Shown here piece after piece: positions 44,093 to 52,888 of a stretch of DNA of 53,304 nt. Made by a program: the position numbers and the translations under genes. Origin of the DNA: Clostridium akagii DSM 12554 (GTDB lineage Bacteria; Bacillota; Clostridia; Clostridiales; Clostridiaceae); the NCBI RefSeq assembly GCF_000686725.1, contig NZ_JMLK01000026.1, forward strand, positions 1-53,304. Reading direction: 5' to 3'. Each line of letters opens with the position of its first letter. The stretch's first letter is position 1. The notes under the pieces are model-generated. The model saw only the letters and a list, made by a program, of their open reading frames with translations. It searched no databases and had not been told where the DNA came from.

Positions 44093-45065
44093 AAATATAG
44101 ATAGCGATTGTAGAATTGAAAGTTTCTGTACTCTTTTACAGTTAGAAGGGTTAAATATTAATAAATATATTCTATTTGGATTAGGGGAAGGATTGAAGAC
44201 AGATATTATAGAACATAAGAAAAAAAGTATTAAATATTATTCTTTAGTTGGAAGAGATATGGATGTTGAATTAAGAGCATTAGAAGTTTTAGGAGTAACT
44301 TTTCACGTTAACATAAATGAAGAAAAAGGAAATATATTAAATGGATTAATAAAAAGAAATATTGATAATAAAAAACCGGTTTTAGTAAACTTAGATAGAT
44401 ATTATCTGGAATATTTACCAATAGATAGAGCCCATTTTGGATTGCATTGTGTAATTATTTGTGCATATGATGATAAAAATGGTATGGTAGATGTAATAGA
44501 TCCATTTGTAAAAGAAAAACAAAAAATAAAATATTCAATATTAAACCAAGCAATGCAAGTGGAACTAGAATACTTTTCACCAAAAGGGATTTTAATAACC
44601 ATTGGCAATATAAATAATAAGTATCTTTCTAAGGAATCTATTAGAGAGGCTATAGTATCTAATTGTAAAAAAATATTGGCTAATAGTAAGTTAGTAATTG
44701 AGAAAATGGAAAGAATTTTTTATAATATAAGTTTGGTTAATAATCAAGATTATAAAAAAATACTTATTAGTTTTCAAGTAGATTATATATGTAAATTAAT
44801 ATTAGAGTTAGAGCCAACTGGATCTATGTACAGAAAACTTTATTCTGAATATTTACTTTTCTCTGCAGATGAACTAAATCTAGCAGAAATAAAAGAACAA
44901 GCAGTAAAGTTAAAAAAAATAGGGGGAAGATGGAAAGAATTAGCTATAAGCTGCAAGAATGAAAAGGAATGTAATAATAAACATCATTATTTTGTATATG
45001 GATTCAAAGATATAATTGCAGAAGAAAAAATAATTTATAAACAGATATTGGAATATATAAATTGA
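44082..45065 (+). CDS. BtrH-like acyltransferase (papain-like fold)
   Basis: A 327-residue protein with an N-terminal BtrH_N-type domain: CRIESFCTLLQLEGLNINKYILFGLGEGL, where Cys10 is the likely nucleophile, and PVLVNLDRYYLEYL plus HFGLHCVIICAYDDKNGMVDVIDPF with the His. The C-terminal half is helical, as in DUF4872. BtrH of the butirosin pathway transfers an acyl group from a carrier protein to an amine, so a matching donor, the carrier of the ligase upstream, is exactly what precedes this gene. ATG 44082 overlaps the ligase stop by 11 bases; an upstream TTG is less likely. Acceptor is presumed to be the precursor peptide or its cleaved product. Confidence 0.82.
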   Translation: MNNKNIDSDCRIESFCTLLQLEGLNINKYILFGLGEGLKTDIIEHKKKSIKYYSLVGRDMDVELRALEVLGVTFHVNINEEKGNILNGLIKRNIDNKKPVLVNLDRYYLEYLPIDRAHFGLHCVIICAYDDKNGMVDVIDPFVKEKQKIKYSILNQAMQVELEYFSPKGILITIGNINNKYLSKESIREAIVSNCKKILANSKLVIEKMERIFYNISLVNNQDYKKILISFQVDYICKLILELEPTGSMYRKLYSEYLLFSADELNLAEIKEQAVKLKKIGGRWKELAISCKNEKECNNKHHYFVYGFKDIIAEEKIIYKQILEYIN

Positions 45066-45149
45066 AAATCCATTAGGTAAGTACTGCCAATAAGCATTGC
45101 AAAAATATAGCGGTTATTAATTTGATAAGTTATTAGATGGAGGGATTAT

Positions 45150-45251
45150 ATGCTTACTGATGGTATCAATGATCCATATTTTAAAGGTAATCATAAATTA
45201 TATGGTATTGGAGAGAAAATATATAAAATATTGAGTGGCATGAGATTGTAA
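45150..45251 (+). CDS. 33-residue ORF inside the RiPP locus
   Basis: ATG at 45150 after GATGGAGGGATT opens a 33-residue frame (MLTDGINDPYFKGNHKLY, ends LSGMRL). It has no Cys and no acidic leader, so it is not another precursor of this family. I cannot assign it; it could be a small accessory or immunity peptide or a remnant. Only the ribosome site and context support it. Confidence 0.4.
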   Translation: MLTDGINDPYFKGNHKLYGIGEKIYKILSGMRL

Positions 45252-45332
45252 AAAATGCACAAAAAAAATATAAATGCACTTATGAATTTATAAAATTATT
45301 TATAAAAGTTAAATAAAAGTGGGCGGTGACTA

Positions 45333-47759
45333 ATGATTAGTTTATACAGAGTGTTAAGCAGTAATATTAGAAAAAATATTGGTAGAAGTATAATAATAAT
45401 AATAACATTAATTATAGCATCAGTTTCTTTGTTCACAACTTTAGTATTTAAAGATGTATTAGTTCAAAATCAGATTAGTAATATAAAATTAACAGAAGTT
45501 GGAAAAAGCAATTATATCATTACCAAAAATAAAGATAGTGATATGATGAAATTTGACAATAACAATGGTAATTTAACTAATTTTACTGGGGTATTAGGAC
45601 TTGGTGGTACTGTAGAAAAGGCTAAAGATGTATTTAAATTCGAAATTGATGGTTGTAATCTAAATGAGTTTAAAAATATGTTTTATTATAATATTGTACA
45701 GGGAACCGACAATATTAATTTAAATGAAGCAATCATAAGTAAAAATACATCTGAGGAATTGAATTTAAAATTACATGATGATTTCAAAGTATATATTGAT
45801 GATAAAGAAATTTCGTTAAAAGTAGCAGGGATTGCTAGTGATGGAAAGATATTTTCTGGAAATAATGAAAGAATTTTAGTAACGAGAGAAACACTTCAAA
45901 AGGGTTTTAATATAGGACAAAACTATATTAATAAATTATATGTAAAAAGTGATTTGAGTATTGGAACTGTAAAAATAAATGAGCGGAAAATATTCAAAGC
46001 TTCAGTTGATATCAATGATAGTATAGATTATAACTCAATAATTGAAGATGTAAATAGTTATGTAAGTATTTTAGCAATTATTTTTATATTTGTGCTTTTA
46101 CTCAGTTGTCTGATAATCTACTCAAGCTATAAAACAATAATATATAAAAGATTCAATTTTATTGGTACGTTAAAAGCGATAGGAGTAAATGATAAGAAAA
46201 TCTATGCAATTCATTTAATAGAATGTATTATTTATGGAATAATTTCGAGTGTTATAGGGATAGTAACATCATTGGTTATAAGAGCTGCGATTACTAATAA
46301 ATATAAGGATATTATATCATCAGATAGCAAGAGTAGTATAAAACCTCAAATCATAATTACAATAATGTTAGTAATATTATTAATAACATTAATCAATATA
46401 GTTGTTCAACGGCAGGTAAATAAAATGAGTATAAGAGAATTACTTTCAGATGGTAAAGTGTTGAAAGACAGAGGAATTAAAATAAGTGTAATTGGAGCTA
46501 TATATTTTATTATAGTTAGTATATGGTCTTTTAATACACCTACAACTAATAACACAATATTGTATATTATTTTACTTATAAGTCAAATATTAACCTTCGT
46601 TCTATTTATAGATTTTATTTTATTTATCTCACGTAAATTAATAGAAAAATTTAAGGGAAAGGGTGTTTTTTATTCAGCTTTAAGAAATGTTTTACAAAAC
46701 AAAAGTTTATTTAAAAATATTAGTTTGCTTGCAGTAGGGGGTATGATTATAATGCTAATAGGCATATTTTCATATAGTACGGCTTCAAGTATGAGTAGCT
46801 TCTACAATGAATATAAATGTGACTTAACATTAAGTAGTGAAAATATTAATAATAATAAGATTAAAATCTTACAGAATAATCCGCTAATTAATAAGCTTTA
46901 CCTATTTTCTAGTATTAATGTGGATTGTGATGGAAAAGGAGAATTGTCTGCAAGGGTAATAAATAAATTACAAGATTTTTCGAAATTTTATTCCATCAAC
47001 TTAGAGTATAATGACAATAATACTTTTGAAAATGGAAGAAATGTTATTATAACAAAAATATATAGTGAAAGATATAATATTAAAATTGGAGATAAGATTT
47101 CTATTAAGGAAAACAACAAAGAGAGTGAATATAAAGTATATAATATTTCAAAAAGCATGGTTAATATGGGAAACACAATTTATATTCCTAAAAAATATGC
47201 TCAATTAGATTTTAATGTAACAAATTATAATGCAGCATTTATTAATTCTAGTAATACTATTGAATGTAAGAGAAGTATATATAAATCGTTAAGTAGTACT
47301 GATGATAATGTGGCTATCCTAAAGGATAAAATAAAAGCAGATAATAAAAGTAATGAAATGATATTTAATTTATTTTATATATTTGCTTTTCTTACATCAT
47401 TAATTGGAATTATAGGAGTGATGAATAATTTGGTATTATCTACTATAATTAGGAGAAAAGAATTTGCTATATATAAATGCATCGGAGTTAAATCTAAAAA
47501 GCATATGGCGCTGCTATTGTTAGAAGGAATTCTTATTGCTTTAATTGGAGGAATTATGGCCATACTGGGGAGTATCTGTATTTCTTCTGTAATTAGCAAG
47601 TTGATATTTAATTTTGGATTACCTATAGAGGCTAAGATAGTTGCAAAAGAGTTTTATCTTGTATTTGCATTTATTGTATTTTTATCATTTTTACCTACAT
47701 TAATTAGTTTAAGGGGAATAATAAAAAGAAATCCATTGGAGGATATAAGACATGAATAG
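45333..47759 (+). CDS. ABC transporter permease with two FtsX domains
   Basis: An 808-residue permease of the FtsX/MacB-LolE superfamily: N-terminal helix (~18-40), a large extracytoplasmic domain, an FtsX core with helices near 245-375, a second unit (helices near 390-470) with another large exterior domain, and a final FtsX core (~670-800). It follows GGCGGTG. It overlaps the ATPase gene by 8 bases. Such two-domain permeases in peptide loci act in export, in self-protection against peptides, or in sensing. It lacks a peptidase domain, so processing probably relies on the M50 protease. Confidence 0.88.
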   Translation: MISLYRVLSSNIRKNIGRSIIIIITLIIASVSLFTTLVFKDVLVQNQISNIKLTEVGKSNYIITKNKDSDMMKFDNNNGNLTNFTGVLGLGGTVEKAKDVFKFEIDGCNLNEFKNMFYYNIVQGTDNINLNEAIISKNTSEELNLKLHDDFKVYIDDKEISLKVAGIASDGKIFSGNNERILVTRETLQKGFNIGQNYINKLYVKSDLSIGTVKINERKIFKASVDINDSIDYNSIIEDVNSYVSILAIIFIFVLLLSCLIIYSSYKTIIYKRFNFIGTLKAIGVNDKKIYAIHLIECIIYGIISSVIGIVTSLVIRAAITNKYKDIISSDSKSSIKPQIIITIMLVILLITLINIVVQRQVNKMSIRELLSDGKVLKDRGIKISVIGAIYFIIVSIWSFNTPTTNNTILYIILLISQILTFVLFIDFILFISRKLIEKFKGKGVFYSALRNVLQNKSLFKNISLLAVGGMIIMLIGIFSYSTASSMSSFYNEYKCDLTLSSENINNNKIKILQNNPLINKLYLFSSINVDCDGKGELSARVINKLQDFSKFYSINLEYNDNNTFENGRNVIITKIYSERYNIKIGDKISIKENNKESEYKVYNISKSMVNMGNTIYIPKKYAQLDFNVTNYNAAFINSSNTIECKRSIYKSLSSTDDNVAILKDKIKADNKSNEMIFNLFYIFAFLTSLIGIIGVMNNLVLSTIIRRKEFAIYKCIGVKSKKHMALLLLEGILIALIGGIMAILGSICISSVISKLIFNFGLPIEAKIVAKEFYLVFAFIVFLSFLPTLISLRGIIKRNPLEDIRHE

Positions 47760-48468
47760 AGATGAAAAAATTATATTAGAGGCAAGGACTTTATATAAAG
47801 ATTACGGTATTAAAGATAATATTGAGCATGTTATAAAGGGGATATCATTAAAAATTCATGAGGGAGATTTTATTTCAATTTTAGGTCCATCGGGTTCTGG
47901 GAAAAGTACTCTTCTTTATTTATTAAGTACATTAGAAAAGGTTACAAAGGGAGAAATATATTATAAAGGTAACAGCTATTCTTCAATAAATGAATCTAAT
48001 AAAAGTTCAATTAGAAATGAAGAGTTTGGATTTGTTTTTCAGAACTTTAACCTAATAAATGATTTAACTGTAGAAGATAATATTTTATTACCAATAACAT
48101 TGGGAACAAGGAAGCAAAAGATTGATAGAGAAAAATTAAATGATATTCTAAAGTTCGTAGATATATACGATAAAAGGGAAAAGAACCCTACAGAATTATC
48201 AGGGGGTCAAAAACAAAGAGTTGCCATAGCTAGAGCTTTGATAACTGAACCTAAAGTTCTATTTGCGGATGAACCAATAGGAAGTTTAGATAGCAAAAAT
48301 GGCGAAATGGTAATGGAGATTTTTAGAAATATAAACAAGAAAAATGGAACTACAATAATTCAAGTTACTCATGATGAAGATACTGTTAAGTACGGTAATA
48401 GAGTAATAACAGTAAAAGATGGTGCAATATACGATAAAGAAACTAAAATTGATGAGAGAATCGACTAG
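47752..48468 (+). CDS. ABC transporter ATP-binding protein (MacB/LolD type)
   Basis: A 238-residue ATPase with Walker A GPSGSGKST, Q-loop VFQNFNL, signature LSGGQKQRVAIARAL, Walker B VLFADEPIGSLD and the H-loop VTHDEDT. It energises the FtsX permease that it overlaps. The last ~150 bp before the repeat at 48614 contain no gene I can support. Confidence 0.93.
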   Translation: MNRDEKIILEARTLYKDYGIKDNIEHVIKGISLKIHEGDFISILGPSGSGKSTLLYLLSTLEKVTKGEIYYKGNSYSSINESNKSSIRNEEFGFVFQNFNLINDLTVEDNILLPITLGTRKQKIDREKLNDILKFVDIYDKREKNPTELSGGQKQRVAIARALITEPKVLFADEPIGSLDSKNGEMVMEIFRNINKKNGTTIIQVTHDEDTVKYGNRVITVKDGAIYDKETKIDERID

Positions 48469-48648
48469 TACGATGGGAGGGCACAGAAAAAGCTATTTGT
48501 GAGTAGTATAAGTAATATGATTGCAAGACAATTATCAAATTAAAATTCCAAGCACCGTAAAAAAGTAACAAGGGAATCAATGGACTGGGGTTTTAGTGTA
48601 CGAAATAGAAGCTTATTAATAGGATTATACCCTAAAAAAATAGGAGCT

Positions 48649-49113
48649 TTAAAAAGTTCCTATTTTTTTCAATTCTACATACATATTATATGAAAGATTT
48701 ATTTTATTATTAAGTAATCTTCCAACACATGAATGGGTAATACCTAACAATTTGGATAATTGAGCATAGGTTAATTTATTTTTAATCTTCCAAGCTTTGA
48801 TTTTTTCACCGGGATTATTAAAATATATTTTATAATACTCATGAAAATAATTATAATGTAGATTGAATAATTTACATAATTTATCTATGCTTATGGGTTT
48901 GGGCATGATGTTATGAACCTCCCAACCTTCTATTGTGCTACAATGCATATTTAATAAACCTGCCAGATCTTCTTGTCTTAAGTTATGGGTATATCTTAAT
49001 TTAATGATTTTATCAGCAATAGTTGTCTCTGGTAATTCTTTATACAGTTCATTATATAGGTAGAAAACTTTACTTGTAAAAATTTTCCTAATTGTCGCAC
49101 TTTGGTATAGTGA
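48649..49113 (-). pseudogene. HTH protein fragment, copy A
   Basis: Open reading on the minus strand for about 150 codons, truncated at its 5' end where the yabG fragment begins. It contains two HTH units: KIIKLRYTHNLRQEDLAGLLNMHCSTIEGWE and KIKAWKIKNKLTYAQLSKLLGITHSCVGRLLNNK. No ATG, GTG or TTG with a ribosome site heads the full fragment; an internal ATG at 48948 could give 99 residues. A second, very similar copy lies at 52216. The parent gene may belong to the element's recombination or control functions, but this is unknown. Confidence 0.7.
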
Positions 49114-49329
49114 GCTGGCGCAAATTTTGCAAGTTCCCCAGAACGGGTACTAATACATTGCCTTGATCCAGTTTTTGTATGCCAGAAGGTGGCATATACT
49201 AACATTGGAGAAGTTGTTAACATACAGGATGTTGTAAAAAATACAATAACGGGTGTAAAAGGGGTTGGCGGGGTTCAAACACGAGGTAAGTGCAGAGAAG
49301 GTTATCCAAAATCTATATTCGTTAGATAA
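49114..49329 (+). pseudogene. yabG 3'-end fragment, copy 2
   Basis: The last 71 codons of yabG plus the stop, beginning at GCTGGCGC in the middle of codons equivalent to AGANFASS. The protein encoded is identical to the C-terminus of the intact YabG. It differs at 15 bases out of 216, all synonymous third positions. It is therefore a former functional yabG end, not random decay. It has no start codon or promoter and is not expected to be expressed as a protein. Confidence 0.92.
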
Positions 49330-49368
49330 ACAGAGTCTCATGGTTTTATTAGCCATGAGACTCTGTTT
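49328..49368 (+). terminator. Terminator after yabG fragment copy 2
   Basis: AAACAGAGTCTCATGG pairs perfectly with CCATGAGACTCTGTTT (16 bp, 9-base loop). Stem changes relative to the copy after intact yabG are compensatory. Confidence 0.85.
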
Positions 49369-49503
49369 ATAGATATAGGTTTACTTACAACTATAAATGA
49401 TGAAATTTGAATACAAATTTTATAGCACATATGATGAAACTTTGAATTAAAGCAAAACAAGAATTTGGAAGTAAAGAAAATCAATTTGGATGATAATATC
49501 TGA

Positions 49504-49617
49504 ATTGCTTTTCTTTTATTGGATAATTTAAATGCAGGCCACTTAGTGGAATTTGCTACTACTTTGTTAATTCATGAGCGCCCTATTCTTTTGCGTATTG
49601 GTAGTATCTATGTTTAA
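49504..49617 (+). pseudogene. Possible gene remnant
   Basis: A 37-codon open stretch without a start, reading IAFLLLDNLNAGHLVEFATT and then LLIHERPILLRIGSIYV, ending at TAA. It reads like a real protein C-terminus and has higher GC than the surroundings, but I cannot assign it. It is the only structure I see in 49431-49745. Confidence 0.3.
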
Positions 49618-49745
49618 AACCTAAATTTAACTCGATAACTTCTACATGTTATAAAAGTTAATATTTTCATAAATTATAATATTTAGCTTTTATATCTAAT
49701 TTATAGTATACTTAAATAAATATTTTAGATATGTTAGGGGGAATT

Positions 49746-50492
49746 ATGGTTAATGATATTTTTATATTGATTTTTATTTCTGTTGTTTTCAAGTTTATAA
49801 CTAAGATGATTAATTTTAATACATATGATTTTCACATTAAGAAAGCTAAAGAATTTGCTATATTAAGTTTGTTAATAATAATAATAATAATTGTTATTAG
49901 CGAACCAATATATCTATTGATTGTAAAAAAATATTTCATGAATGTTTCTTCTGAAATAAAAATATTTTTGCAGGGATTGGCATATTTAATGCAGCTATCC
50001 TTAGTTTTAGCTACAGTGATTATTAATAAAGAAGGTATTTATAGTGTGGGTATTACAAAAAATAATATATTAAAATCAATTCTTACTGGATCATTCCTTG
50101 GGATTATTCATTTCATATCGATAAAAAATACATATATAACAAATAACAATATTGATATTGTTTATTATATTAATTCTTTTGTTAGTTTTTTCATTGTTGG
50201 ATTTGTAGAAGAAGTTGTTTTTAGAGGATATCTTCAAAATAGATTAATTTCTTGGATTGGTACAATAAAAGGGTATTCGCTAACAGCAGTGATTTTTGCA
50301 TTTTCTCATTTACCCAATAGATTAATTATAGGCGGAATGAATTTTAATAGTGCATTATTAAGTTGCGTAGAATTAATTCCTTCAGGTCTGCTTTTGGGAT
50401 ATATAATGATAAAAACTAAGAATATTGTTGCTGGTTCAATATTTCATACATTTATTGATTGGACACAAACAATATTGTTCACATTGGGTTAA
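49746..50492 (+). CDS. CPBP/CAAX-type intramembrane protease 1
   Basis: A 248-residue membrane protein with about seven helices and the three motifs of the CPBP (Abi) family: VEEVVFRG (Glu-Glu and Arg), FAFSHLPN (His) and FHTFIDW (His). These residues make up the glutamate-protease-like active site. In Firmicutes such proteins lie in bacteriocin loci, where they give immunity or process peptides. ATG 49746 follows AGGGGGA. The nearest peptide genes are across the copy 2 repeat, so a link to the RiPP is only possible. Confidence 0.85.
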   Translation: MVNDIFILIFISVVFKFITKMINFNTYDFHIKKAKEFAILSLLIIIIIIVISEPIYLLIVKKYFMNVSSEIKIFLQGLAYLMQLSLVLATVIINKEGIYSVGITKNNILKSILTGSFLGIIHFISIKNTYITNNNIDIVYYINSFVSFFIVGFVEEVVFRGYLQNRLISWIGTIKGYSLTAVIFAFSHLPNRLIIGGMNFNSALLSCVELIPSGLLLGYIMIKTKNIVAGSIFHTFIDWTQTILFTLG

Positions 50493-50674
50493 GGTGTGCA
50501 GGCAGCTTTTACTGTGGATATACTTTAATATTTTAAATACTTGGTAAAATAAACGTAAAGCCTTATATAAGTGTTACATATAATCAATGTATAGATGTTT
50601 TATCTTTTAATAAAACAATCAGATTATGCTACATAATAATTCATACACCTTTTATAATACATATTATTAAATAG

Positions 50675-50982
50675 TGTAAAATTTTAGATATCTATAATTT
50701 CATAAATAATCAATCAAAAAAATTCAATGAAATTATAAATGAAAAATCTAGCAATATATCAGGTGGAGAAAAACAAAAAATTTCTTTAATTAGAACATTT
50801 ATTAAAAACGCAGATCTTATTATATTAGATGAACCAACTTCTGCTCTTGATAAAAACACCATAGTGGCTCTAAAAAAAGTTTGAATGATTTAAAAAAAGA
50901 TAAAATAATAATCTTCATTACACATGAAAGAGATATGTTAGATATAGCTGATAAAGTTATAAATTTTGATAATCTTATATAG
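50675..50982 (+). pseudogene. ABC exporter ATPase, 3' remnant with frameshift
   Basis: The first part reads KILDIYNFINN, then SGGEKQKISLIRTFIKNADLIILDEPTSALDKNT, i.e. ABC signature, Walker B and D-loop. After LKKV a stop arises; adding one base in the A-run near 50874 restores the frame into LNDLKKDKIIIFITHERDMLDIADKV with the H-loop. Walker A and the membrane domain are missing. This is the decayed end of an exporter, of the kind used with peptides or bacteriocins, located between the two CPBP genes. Confidence 0.85.
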
Positions 50983-51017
50983 AGATAAACTATATAAATC
51001 AAGGGTTGTGAAATATA

Positions 51018-51989
51018 TTGATTAATAAAGTAATTAGAATGAAAAACACGATAAATATTACAGTAAAACATTTGTTTAAAAGACTACTAGAATCTCCATT
51101 ATTGCTGGGGTGGATCATTATTGGAACAATTATTGAAATTATGCTGAATGGTTATAAAGGACTACTAATTAATATTATTAACCTAATATTATTGACATTT
51201 TTTACAATAGTAATAAAAATCATGACAGATAGTTCACCAGTTAAACTTATTCCAAAAATAAAACATCCAAGGTTAGAGCTATTTTCAGGTATATTATTTT
51301 ATATTTTCTTATTCATTGAAACTTCTATATTTTGGGGACAAGCAAATATACCTTATCTAAGCTCCGGAATTACTAATTTGTTCTCAAGCATAGAAAGCAT
51401 TAGCTTGAAATTTGGAAATATAGGTGTTCCAATTTGGGTTTTAACGCTTTTAAGTAATGCTGCATTGGTTATTGTTATAGAATTAATTCCAATTGTTATT
51501 TTATTCCTATGTTGGGGATATGGATTCAAAAAGATGGGTTTTATATTTAGCAACCTCCGTTTAATATTAGTGTTAGTAGGTGTGACTATTATTTTAGGGC
51601 TACATTCTAGAATTTTATTCCAACAACCCTTTTACAAGACAATAATAACATTTTTTATATCGATTTTTGTTAATGGATTGCCGGAAGAACTTATTCTCAG
51701 AGGGTATCTTTTGCCTCGTTTTGAAGCCGTGTTTAAGAATTCTATTAATGCGTTGGTAATTGTGGCAATTTTATTTAATATATTCCATGTGCCAACTTAC
51801 CTAGCAAAGGGAGTTAGCATGTATCAAATCTTAATGACATCCTTCAGCATCGTATATCCATCAGGTTTAATTTGGGGATATTTATATTTGAAAACTCGAA
51901 GTATTGTTCCAGGCATTATTTGGCATACATCTAATGCAATTTTGGGAATCATTTTTTTAAGTTCACTATGGGGTACATATATACTATGA
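51018..51989 (+). CDS. CPBP/CAAX-type intramembrane protease 2
   Basis: A 323-residue membrane protein with about eight helices. The CPBP motifs are PEELILRG (Glu-Glu, Arg), NIFHVPTY (His) and WHTSNA (His), in the C-terminal half. The start is uncertain: TTG 51018, spaced from AGGG, or ATG 51039, which has no good site. It lies 35 bp after the ATPase remnant, so it was probably once part of the same operon, as immunity protein or processing protease for a lost peptide. Confidence 0.82.
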   Translation: MINKVIRMKNTINITVKHLFKRLLESPLLLGWIIIGTIIEIMLNGYKGLLINIINLILLTFFTIVIKIMTDSSPVKLIPKIKHPRLELFSGILFYIFLFIETSIFWGQANIPYLSSGITNLFSSIESISLKFGNIGVPIWVLTLLSNAALVIVIELIPIVILFLCWGYGFKKMGFIFSNLRLILVLVGVTIILGLHSRILFQQPFYKTIITFFISIFVNGLPEELILRGYLLPRFEAVFKNSINALVIVAILFNIFHVPTYLAKGVSMYQILMTSFSIVYPSGLIWGYLYLKTRSIVPGIIWHTSNAILGIIFLSSLWGTYIL

Positions 51990-52044
51990 ACTATAAAATT
52001 CATGAATTGTAGTACACATTATTTATAAACTCTATGGTGACTAA

Positions 52045-52188
52045 GGCTATTGGGGAAAAATAAATGATGTTTCTGATTTTATGCCGATTAGGCACATGAC
52101 TAATAGTGGAAAGTTTTTATCTGCTAGTTCATGGAATGAGGATTTTAATGTAGAGGAATTTTATAATGCAGTAATAGAAGCGTATTAA
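52045..52188 (+). pseudogene. Unassigned 3' gene remnant
   Basis: A 47-codon open stretch following a stop, reading GYWGKINDVSDFMPIRHM and SSWNEDFNVEEFYNAVIEAY, ends at TAA exactly at the border of repeat copy 3. It has no start and looks like the tail of an enzyme gene truncated by recombination. I do not recognise the family. Confidence 0.45.
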
Positions 52189-52215
52189 TAGATTACACCT
52201 TAAAAAATAGGAGCT

Positions 52216-52680
52216 TTAAAAAGTCCCTATTTTTTTCAATTCTACATACATATTATATGAAAGATTTATTTTATTATTAAGTAATCTTCCGACACAGGAA
52301 TGGGTAATACCTAATAATGTGGATAATTGCTCATAGGTTAGTTTATTTTTAATCTTCCATGCTTTGATTTTTTCACCGGGATTATTAAAATATATCTTAT
52401 AATATTCATGGAAATAATTATAAGGTAGAATGAATAATTTACATAATTTATCTATGCTTATGGGTTTGGGCATGATGCTATGAACTTCCCAACCTTCTAT
52501 TGTGCTACAATGCATACTTAATAAATCTGCCAAATCTTCTTGTCTTAAGTTATGGGTATATCTTAATTTGATGATTTTTTCAGCAATAGTTGTCTCTGGT
52601 AATCCTTTATACAGCTCGTTATATAGGTAAAAACCTTTGTTTGTAAATATTTTCCTAATTATCGCAATTTGGTATAGTGA
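52216..52680 (-). pseudogene. HTH protein fragment, copy B
   Basis: About 150 open codons on the minus strand, very similar to copy A at 48649, with IAEKIIKLRYTHNLRQEDLADLLSMHC and the second HTH LTYEQLSTLLGITHSCVGRLL. It is truncated at exactly the same junction to a yabG 3' end. An ATG at 52533 could start a 105-residue two-HTH protein, so expression of a shortened form is possible. Confidence 0.7.
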
Positions 52681-52886
52681 GCTGGCGCAAATTTTGCAAG
52701 TTCACCTGAACGTGTACTAATTCATTGCCTTGATCCAGTTTTTGTATGCCAGAAGGTGGCATATACTAACATTGGAGAATACAGGATGTTGTAAAAAATA
52801 CAATAACGGGTGTAAAAGGGGTTGGAGGAGTTCAAACACGAGGTAAGTGCAGAGAAGGTTATCCAAAGTCTATATTCGTTAGATAA
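52681..52886 (+). pseudogene. yabG 3'-end fragment, copy 3 (10-base deletion)
   Basis: Starts at the same GCTGGCGC as copy 2. Besides a 10-base deletion after ACATTGGAGAA that breaks the frame, its nine differences from the intact gene are all synonymous. So the deletion came after the segment had stopped being coding. Confidence 0.9.
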
Positions 52887-52888
52887 AT

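Larger units (their letters stand above)
48614..49430. repeat. HTH-fragment plus yabG 3'-end repeat, copy 2
   Basis: This copy holds, in order, a decapitated HTH gene (minus strand), the junction at 49113/49114, the yabG 3' end, its terminator and ~60 bases shared with copy 1. The part from 48614 to the terminator recurs nearly unchanged at 52182-52925. It forms the right boundary of the RiPP island. Confidence 0.9.

Noticed and set aside
38988-48468. Lanthipeptide or thiopeptide cluster.
   Set aside because: No LanB, LanC, LanM or YcaO-type enzyme is present; the maturase is radical SAM and the peptides hold only two Cys in a C-X-C end.
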